Part shown: positions 57,086 through 64,000 of the stretch, piece by piece | Position numbering within the stretch: the stretch's first letter is position 1 | How the letters are laid out: each line of letters opens with the position of its first letter | Source of the DNA: Erinaceus europaeus | Lineage: Eukaryota; Chordata; Mammalia; Eulipotyphla; Erinaceidae | DNA length: 64,000 bases | Assembly: GCF_950295315.1 (NCBI RefSeq) | Contig: NC_080171.1 | Span: forward strand, 96,276,752 to 96,340,751 | Direction of reading: 5' to 3' | The notes under the pieces: generated by a model | Database searches by the model: none | Seen by the model: the letters and a program-made list of their open reading frames with translations, nothing else | What the model was told of the DNA's origin: nothing | Position numbers and translations under genes: made by a program

Positions 57086-57629
57086 CCAAGTATAAAATTT
57101 AAAAAAAGACCAACATAGGACCCACGCCAAAAAGGTGAAAAGCTTTGTTTTACTAATGCATTATAATGAAATGACACAAAGTATGAAGACAGAAAACAGT
57201 TCTCCTTCAAACAGAAGAAACACCTAATCTTATGTTTAGAGGATAATATGGTGAGTGAAAATTACCTTAAAATACATCTCTCTTGATCTGTCTCCCTCAC
57301 TTCCAGGCCCCATCAGGAAACAGAGCCCCTGCACTGGGCACAGGGCCAACTTCCTCCTCCTGTAGCTCTGTGCAGTCCCAGCTGACAGGCCTTTTAACGG
57401 CAACTTTACTCTGTCCACACCTCAAAACAACATATCCCCACCTGCAGTTTATTCCAGTTTGCAGACCATTTCCAAGTTTTCATGTCCCTCCAGACACAAA
57501 GGACCAGAGTCTAATAGAGCGTGCGCGTGTGCATGTTAAATACCTAGCCTTAGTAAGTAAGGGCTTATCCAAAAAAGACTGTAAGTAAACATTTTTACTG
57601 AAAAATATATACTTTCTGGTTTAATGCAC

Positions 57630-57740
57630 CTTTGAATTAGATAATATATCCATTTTATAGATGAAAAAAACTAAGTTCAGAAACCGTGAAGGAACCTACC
57701 CAAAGTCACACATATAGCATATGCAGATCCACCAAACAGC
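57630..57740 (-). mobile_element. MIR remnant
   Basis: ATCCATTTTATAGATGAAAAAAACTAAGTTCAG...CTACCCAAAGTCACACATATAGC is antisense MIR core. Confidence 0.65.
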
Positions 57741-58149
57741 AAATCCCCATCCACTACCATGAAGTATATAGTAAAATGTACTCTGGTGCATAAAATGACT
57801 TTCCACTTTATGTAATAAATAAGGGGGGGAGGGGAAGCGGGGGGAAGTGTGAAAGTCCACAAAGCACTAAATTATAAGATTGTAGAGGTATTTTTCTATA
57901 ACAAGACCAATTCTGAAAGAAGGGTAGGTACAGATAAATTAATTAGCCTTACTCTCTCTCTGAAGTAAGGTTAAAGCTAAAGACTTAAAACTGTGAGCAT
58001 TGCATTTAGCTGTTCTGAAATGTCCTCTTGGCAAGAGCTTTTATTTGATTATAGATTAAGAACTGAAAAGTCAGAAAATAATAGTGTTAAAATGTCAAAG
58101 AAAAGAATGGGAGAAAAAAACCCTATTATACATTAATTCAAACCTTCAC

Positions 58150-58420
58150 ATTTTAGTACCCAAGAGACTATTTTTCATGCAGAATGAAGAGTAAAGTCCA
58201 TTCTAATTAGAGTAAATTAAAAATTGCCAAGGGTTGGTGATGCTCTATTCCCTGTAATAATAATACATATCAGAAGTAAATATTTTCTTATTTCCTAACA
58301 TAAATGGCACCATCTATAGGCTCAGTGCCACTTTTGCAACAAATAAGATGCATAATTCAATGTTCAAAGCTTTTGGTTCCCAATTGTTGAGTTCCTAGCA
58401 CACCATAGCAGGATACAATT
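58150..58420. promoter_or_regulatory. Candidate conserved non-coding stretch
   Basis: SINE-free; TTCTAATTAGAGTAAATTAAAAATTGCC (58201-58228) contains the palindromic CTAATTAG. AATGGCACCATCTATAGGC follows. Weak candidate. Confidence 0.3.
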
Positions 58421-58649
58421 TAAGATAAAAAATTCATGCAACTACATATTTTCAATCTTTTGAAATGTATTTTGTTGATATTAATCGAAATGGGAAAAAC
58501 TTCCTGAGAAATCTCAGTATACAGAACTACACGCAGGCAATGTGCCAACACTGGAGCTACCAAAATGCCTTGCACCAACATCTAAGCTGTGCTACATGAT
58601 AAGATTTTCATAGAGATAGCAGACTCAACCCTTACACATTTCCTATGGG

Positions 58650-58775
58650 ACAGTCTCTCTAACCATTTGACAGAAGAAATCAATGCACAGAGTCAAAGAA
58701 CCATTAAATGCTGAACTTAGATCTGAACCCAGTTTGACTCCAAAGACTAGATCTTTTCACCATGCCATACAATAC
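58650..58775 (-). mobile_element. MIR remnant
   Basis: TTTGACAGAAGAAATCAATGCACAGAGTCAAAG...CTTAGATCTGAACCCAGTTTGACTCCAAAGAC is antisense MIR order. Confidence 0.6.
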
Positions 58776-58873
58776 CTCACAAAGGGACAGCAAGGATAAC
58801 ACAAGCACATAAAAAACACCTAGACACGGTACCTTACAGATCATGTTCACAGACACATTAAAATCAGCATACC

Positions 58874-59142
58874 GGGAGTCGGGCAGTAGCGCAGCAGGTT
58901 ACGTGCATGTGGCACAAAGCATAAGAACCGGCATAAGGATCCCAGTTCAAGCCCCCAGCTCCCCACCTGCAGGGGGAGTCGCTTCACAGGTGGTACAGCA
59001 GGTCTGCAGGTGTCTTTCTCTCCCCCTCTGTCTTCCTCTCCTCTCTCCATTTCTCTCTGTCCTATCCAACAACAACAATATCAATAACAATAACTACAAC
59101 AATAAAACAACAATGGCAACTAAAGGAAATAAATAAACAAAT
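58874..59142 (+). mobile_element. Family A SINE with 12-bp target duplication
   Basis: AATCAGCATACC flanks at 58862-58873 and 59143-59154. Head GGGAGTCGGGCAGTAGCGCAGCAGG, B box AGTTCAAGCCC, and an AAC-rich tail. Confidence 0.94.
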
Positions 59143-59189
59143 AATCAGCATACCACTAAAGCTAAGACCAAACTAAGTTGAAAAGCATT

Positions 59190-59290
59190 AGCCATTCTCT
59201 AGAAATGAGGGATCTAAGGCTCAAAGAGCTTAAGTGACTAGTCTTAGTCAAACAAGGCTGGACTGAAGCCAAGTTCACACCTTATTTTTT
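59190..59290 (-). mobile_element. MIR remnant
   Basis: GAAATGAGGGATCTAAGGCTCAAAGAGCTTAAGTGACTAGTCTTAGTCAAACAAGGCTGGACTG is antisense MIR core. Confidence 0.65.
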
Positions 59291-59520
59291 ATAAGTGATT
59301 TCTGAAAAGCCTTCACTGGACCAACAGTGGATAAAGAACTAAAGTTCTCAGGTGAATGGTCTTTTCCCCAGTACATGTCTGTCAACAGCGAGCAAGGGGC
59401 AATACTCACACTAGTAATGATGGAAGCACATGCTTACGGAAACTGCTGCACACTGTCATTCAGCCTACACTCCAGTAACCCTAGCACTATGTAGTCCATT
59501 CTTACATACACTCTCTGAGG

Positions 59521-59822
59521 GTTTTTTGTTTGTTTGGTTGGTTTTTGCCACTAGGGTTACTGCTGGGGATCAGTGCCAGCACTATAAATCTACTGCTCCT
59601 GAAAGACATCCCCCCCCCCTTTTTTATTGGATAGGACAGAGAAAAATTGAGAGAGGGGAAACTAGAGCGGGGGAGAGAAAGAGACACCTGCAGACCTGCT
59701 TCACCAGTTGTGAAGCGACTCCGCTGCAGGTGGGGAGCTGGAGGCTTAAACCAGGATCCTTGAGAGGGTCCTTGCGCTTCATACTATGTGCACTTAACCC
59801 AGTGTGTTCCCGCCTGACCCCC
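59521..59822 (-). mobile_element. Family A SINE, long form, antisense, with target duplication
   Basis: CTCTCTGAGG flanks at 59511-59520 and 59823-59832. The long-form 3' module is visible at 59545-59605 (GCCACTAGGGTTACTGCTGGGG...CTACTGCTCCTG), before GGATAGGACAGAG and the antisense body. Confidence 0.93.
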
Positions 59823-59849
59823 CTCTCTGAGGTTTTCTATGTATGTCAC

Positions 59850-61240
59850 TGAACTAAATAGTGTTAGTTCATACATAATCGAAAAGTTGAAACTGGATGT
59901 GGAGAAACATTTGCCATCTTGTAAAACATTAATTTAATCCAGCATAAGAGAATTTTCAAAATCAGGTCATGCAGAAATATCAAAATGTCTGCACAAAGGT
60001 TGCACTTAAAGTATAAAAAATGCAGAGAAAATGGCAGGTCTGAATTCCCTCCTGATGTGCCTATCTTCAAATTTAAGTCTAAGACTCTTTTGCCTACAGG
60101 TGAGACATCAGATATGCTTACTACCATGTCCTGAGTCTTTTTAATTGCTAGGGGGCCCTGTAAACTGGGACTTGAGAGATCCATTCCAGTAATTAAAAAA
60201 ACTGTATAACCAGTTTATCTGGAGATAGAATTTTACCTGAATAGCCTTGGAAGTGACCTCAAATCTTCCCTACTGGGACATACCAATGTTTATTCCTTAA
60301 GTTAGTATTCATAAATTGTCTAAGGGCCTCATTTCCAGGAATGTCGAACTGGAAATTTTATTCATATTAATTCTCTATGTGAGTTAAGTGGGCAAAAATA
60401 AAAATTTTATGTTAAGTTGCCAGTGCTGCTACAAGGAACACTGCCAAAATAACAGCAAAAGATGGTCCCCAAGCTTCCCTCCTGACACTGTTTCAGTTTG
60501 CCTAATAAAGAAAGCTGGCAAGTTAAAAGAATAACTTAATTAATCTGAGAATTAAAAGAACCCACACTTTGTCTATAAAAATACAACCAAATCTCTTCTC
60601 CCTTTAAGAAAGTCATCTTGCCCAACTTTGAACAAAATTGCACTAATCATAAGATACTGCAGGTAAACGATTGCAAAGACTAAATCAAGAATTTCAAAAC
60701 TCGTAAAGCTGGAAAGTTGGTGGAGAAACATAGTTACTATCATTGTCATTAACATGTCCTCAAAAAGGGTTTTAGGACAAAAGCTGTTACAGGGCCACTC
60801 CAGTAACATCCTTTTCCCAAGGAACCCCTCAAGAAGGAGCGTCCTCAGAGAAGCTCCTGGATCCTGTCTTCAATGAGCTCTGCCAGCACTAGAGTCTCAA
60901 AACAAGACAGGTGTCTTTTAGTCAATGTAAATTAAGAGGAGCCTTCAGGCACCTGTCAAATAGCCAATATGGGCCCATGGGTAGACAAGATTCAGACACC
61001 CTTGTCTTATGGGTAATTTGTAGCTTCCAGCTTTCACTGTCAAATTATTCAGGAAAAAAAAAAAGATTAATTACAAAGTTTTCTTTTCTTTCTCATAAAA
61101 AAAAAGACATGTAACTTAATATAAGGACGTAATGTAGAATATTCATTTTCTCATTTAAGCTACACTTGTGGAAACCCTCAATTCCACAGTGAGTGCTAAT
61201 GTTCCACAGGGACATTTAAGGAGGACCTTCCATCTCACCT
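59850..61240. other. Unique intron sequence, no gene seen
   Basis: No SINE, L1 or spliced coding signal recognised. AT-rich with scattered short A runs. Confidence 0.55.
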
Positions 61241-61249
61241 GTAGTTTGA

Positions 61250-61440
61250 GATTTATTTTATTTTATTTAGTTGTGGTGTTTGTTTGTTTGTTTGTTTGAG
61301 ACAGAAAAATTGAGAGGGAAAGGAGACAGAAAGACATCTGTAGCACTGCTTGTGAAGTTTCCCTCCTGTGGGAAACTAAGGCTTGAACCCAGATCCTTGT
61401 GCACTATAACATGTACACACCAGGTGCACCACTGTCTTGC
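61250..61440 (-). mobile_element. Family B SINE, antisense
   Basis: TTTATTTTATTTTATTTAG tail, (GTTT)n at 61278-61299, GACAGAAAAATTGAGAGG, AAGGCTTGAACCCAGATCC, then CACCAGGTGCACCACTG. The 148-codon frame at 61271-61717 starts in this SINE and is not a gene. Confidence 0.8.
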
Positions 61441-62039
61441 TGAGATCTGGATTAGATTAATTCACCAAAAAAAAAAAAAAAAAAAAAAAAACCAGCATGA
61501 ATTAAAACAAAAATTTTGGCAATACTGTGGCAATATTATTCATTATCCAATTCCTCATCTCAAGGAAAGAGAAAACAAAACAAGTAAAAGGAAAAGAGAG
61601 AGAAAAACAAAAGCTGAAAGTCAAAAGAACTCCTTAGGAAGAAAAGCAGTCCTAAACAGCTATTTCTTTACAGAAAAAGATATGTGTGAGTTCTGCTCAA
61701 AAGTAAAGGATGGCTAAACGAAAGTAAAGAGTGACCAAAGATAAAAAGCCAAGTAAATATAAGAACTGTATTTTATTTTACGTTCTCTGACAAATGGTGC
61801 CTCTTCACAAAGAACTTATGCTGGAATGAAACAAAAATGAAAAATAATGTTGCTTTAGGGTAATAGAGCTGCAGATTTTTTTTCAAAAATTCTTTTGATA
61901 GTGTAAAGCTCTTCCAGTAAAAGCTGTAATGTGCAGGATAGAAAATCTGCATGTTAACAGTTGAAAATATACAAAATAAAGATCCTTCAGGAATTTGTAT
62001 AAATATTTTAGTATTCAGAAGCAAGATGAAATAACATCT

Positions 62040-62490
62040 ATAAATTGATAAAATCAAAGTAGCTGTGTTGTACTGTGGCTTGCTTGAGGAGGAAGACAAC
62101 AGTTCAAATCCCAGCTTTGGGAGTCCAGCGGTAGCGCAGCGGGTTAAGCGCAGGTGGCACAAAGCGCAAACACCAGTGTAAGGATCCCAGTTCGAGCCCC
62201 TGGTTCCCCACCTGCAGGGGGGGGGGTCACTTCACAACTGGTGAAGCAGGACTGCAGGTGTCTGTCTTTCTCTCCCCTTCTCTCTCTCCTATCCAACAAC
62301 GACAACAACAATAACTACAACAATAAAACAAGGGCAACAAAAGGGACTAAATAGATAAATAAATATTTTTTTTTTAAATCCCAGCTTTGCCATTTATAGA
62401 CAAGGCAGTATTAGGCAGGTTAGTAAATCTTTTTGACTTTCAGGTTTTTATTAATAAAATGGTAAGGATAGCATCCACTTCACAGAATCC
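62040..62490 (+). mobile_element. MIR split by a family A SINE
   Basis: GACAACAGTTCAAATCCCAGCTTTG before the SINE and AAATCCCAGCTTTGCCATTTATAG...CAGGTTAGTAAATC...AATAAAATGGTAAGGATAGC after it make the MIR core in order. Confidence 0.78.
62120..62375 (+). mobile_element. Family A SINE inside a MIR, with 14-bp target duplication
   Basis: AAATCCCAGCTTTG is perfect at 62106-62119 and 62376-62389. Head GGAGTCCAGCGGTAGCGCAGCGGG; B box AGTTCGAGCCC; short CT block. Looks young. Confidence 0.95.
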
Positions 62491-62499
62491 TAGTTGAAA

Positions 62500-63410
62500 A
62501 GAACAGGACAATAAAATCAGACTTTGCCACAAAGACACTCCATATTGTGCTTTAAATTTAAAATACTACAAAGCAAATGTGAAGGGCCTATCACAGTTGC
62601 AATGCTTTATGATATTCTATGTTCTTCTGCAGCTAAACAGGAATCACAAAACTGAACACAATCTAAACCTACTTGATTTCAGAAGTATTGTGAACTTAGT
62701 TCACAAACAGCAGCCAAGGGTTTTGATGCTAACTTCTGGACATTCTTTGGCACAAACAAGTTAGAAAATCAGAAAATCAATTCACTGTCAAATATTCACT
62801 GAGCGCAAAAAAAAAAAAAAAAAAAAAAAAAAAACCCTGTGGAAATAAAAATCTCAGAATAAAACACAGACAGATTCTACTCTGAGTGATCTGAATGAAT
62901 GCTGGGACTAACTCAGCCTGGGGCAGCAACAAGGGAATGGCTTCTGGCCTGGCCCTTGTATGATAAATAGAACATTCATTCTAGGTGGAAAAGGCATTTC
63001 TGAAAGAAGGCAATGCTGCAGCGCTGGGTGTCAAGGCCTATCCAGGAGACAGCAAGGGAGCTGTGGCCACAATGATCCACGGTACAAGTACAAAAGAAGG
63101 AAAAGGGAAGAAGGGAAGGTCACTAGAGCCCAACTCAAAGGGCAGGGGCCCAAGTCAAGGGGTTACTGTAACACTGTGGTCAAAAGCATAAAAAGGACTG
63201 GTACTGAGGAAAACAGGAAGGCCAGGATGGGTGATAAGGAGCAAGACCTGGATTAAGAAATTGCTGGTTTCTCTGAGTGCTCTCTGTAAAGAGTAACCAT
63301 CCCTACTGCCACCCAACGCATACACTCTCTCCAAATATCTGGCCAAGATGCAATCTTATCTTCCCACCTCCAGACACTCACAAAACAATCTTCCTCCTTA
63401 AAAATGCCAC
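62500..63410. other. Unique intron sequence with one A run, no gene seen
   Basis: Contains an A run at 62807-62834 and otherwise unique sequence without splice-supported coding potential. Confidence 0.55.
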
Positions 63411-63414
63411 CATG

Positions 63415-63620
63415 GAAGGCTGGGTGGTGGCACACCTGGTTTAAACACACACTGCAATGCACAAGGAACCAACTTCAAGCCTCCCGTCCCCACCTGAAGG
63501 GGGAAAGCTTAGCAAGTGGTGAAGCAGTGCTGCAGGTGTCACTCTGTCCCTCTCCCTATCACCACCTTCCCTCTCGATTTCTGGCTGTCTCTATTCAATA
63601 AATAAATAAAGGTAATTAAA
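63415..63620 (+). mobile_element. Family B SINE (first of a tandem pair)
   Basis: GGAAGGCTGGGTGGTGGCACACCTGGTTTAAACACACACTGCAATGCACAAGG, degenerate B box CTTCAAGCCTCC, CTGCAGGTGTCACTC, TCTGGCTGTCTCTATTCAAT, AAATAAATAAA tail. Confidence 0.9.
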
Positions 63621-63644
63621 AAAAAAAAAAAAAGCCAGACTGCT

Positions 63645-63852
63645 GGGGGCCAGGTGATGGCAAACCTGGTTAAGCACATACACTACAGTGCACAAGTACC
63701 TGGGTTCAAGCCCCTGGTGCCCACCTGCAGGGGAAAGCTTCATGAGTGGTGAAGCAGAGCTGTGGGTATCTCACTGTCTCTCTCCCTATCTCACTTTCTC
63801 TCTGTCTCTATCTAATAATCAATAAATAAAATAAAATAAAATAAAATAAGCT
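63645..63852 (+). mobile_element. Family B SINE (second of a tandem pair)
   Basis: GGGGGCCAGGTGATGGCAAACCTGGTTAAGCACATACACTACAGTGCACAAG, B box GGTTCAAGCCCC, GTGGGTATCTCACTG, TCTATCTAAT, (AAAAT)n tail. Same orientation as the copy just upstream. Confidence 0.9.
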
Positions 63853-63894
63853 CATTCCAACAAGCAAATCATTTTGATACTTATGAATGAGAGA

Positions 63895-64000
63895 GGAGAG
63901 AGAACCATACCTTCTTTTGGCATATTCAATGCTGGGGCTGGAACTTGGGACATCATAATTGCTGGTCCTGTGGTTCAGCCTATGTGCTAACCCTGGGATC
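63895..64000 (-). mobile_element. Family C-like SINE fragment, antisense, cut by window end
   Basis: GAGAGAGGAGAGAGAACC purine block, then GGGGCTGGAACTTGGGACATCATAATTGCTGG and CAGCCTATGTGCTAACCC is antisense tRNA-like order. Confidence 0.5.

Larger units (their letters stand above)
45727..64000 (-). other. PSMB7: PSMB7 intron 5 (partial)
   Basis: At least 18.3 kb without a recognisable PSMB7 exon. I looked specifically for the exon 5 segment (GGVDVTGPHLYSIYPHG-like) and the exon 4 segment on the minus strand and did not find them, so the intron probably continues past the edge. It holds SINEs of all three families, a four-element nested L1/SINE cluster (51545-53605), L2 and MIR remnants, and candidate regulatory stretches at 46740-47165, 56060-56480 and 58150-58420. 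Confidence 0.75.

Noticed and set aside
61271..61717. 148-codon plus-strand frame
   Set aside because: It begins in an antisense SINE and crosses a 28-base A run that is read as a lysine stretch.

Overview
The window is nuclear DNA from an insectivore-type placental mammal, most likely a hedgehog (Erinaceidae, probably Erinaceus europaeus). Three observations support this: split exons with GT/AG borders that encode vertebrate proteins; a very high density of tRNA-derived SINEs of the two kinds described from hedgehogs (ERI-type); and hedgehog-type L1 3' ends. No bacterial, phage, CRISPR or operon structure was seen. The species call rests on repeat recognition, not on a database search.

Two protein-coding genes are present, tail to tail. 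NEK6 (+ strand, NIMA-related Ser/Thr kinase) enters from the left: an intron (1-5342), the penultimate coding exon (5343-5456), the last intron (5457-8823), and the last exon with stop codon at 8932-8934, 3'UTR and AATAAA at 10339-10344. PSMB7 (- strand, proteasome subunit beta type-7, the beta2 trypsin-like catalytic subunit) converges from the right: the 3'UTR with AATAAA at 11663-11668, the last exon (11763-11874 coding), exon 7 (14943-15094), exon 6 (45668-45726), and an intron running off the right edge. The first five PSMB7 exons, including the catalytic threonine, were not found up to 64000 and should lie beyond the window. The two cleavage sites are only about 1.3 kb apart. NEK6-PSMB7 convergence matches the known mammalian gene order in the LHX2-NEK6-PSMB7-NR5A1 neighbourhood.

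Everything else is intron, UTR or the short intergenic spacer. It is filled with retroposons: 16 copies of a longer tRNA-like SINE (called family A here), about 12 of a shorter one (family B), about 20 of a third tRNA-like SINE group (family C), L1 3' ends of at least two kinds, an old interrupted L1, and MIR and L2 fossils. There is also one 3'-truncated 7SL (SRP) RNA retropseudogene (29469-29664). Many SINEs are bounded by readable target-site duplications, several are nested, and two pairs are inverted and could fold into long hairpins in PSMB7 pre-mRNA. A 200-N assembly gap lies at 19034-19233.

The most interesting material is a set of SINE-free, TAAT-rich unique stretches inside the NEK6 and PSMB7 introns: about 4060-4145, 8270-8580, 20830-21570, 35790-36120, 37430-38000, 38360-38720, 46740-47165 and 56060-56480. 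They read like conserved non-coding enhancers, plausibly for the developmental neighbours LHX2 or NR5A1. Their conservation is a judgement by eye and needs an alignment to test. I found no evidence of a wholly new biological system.
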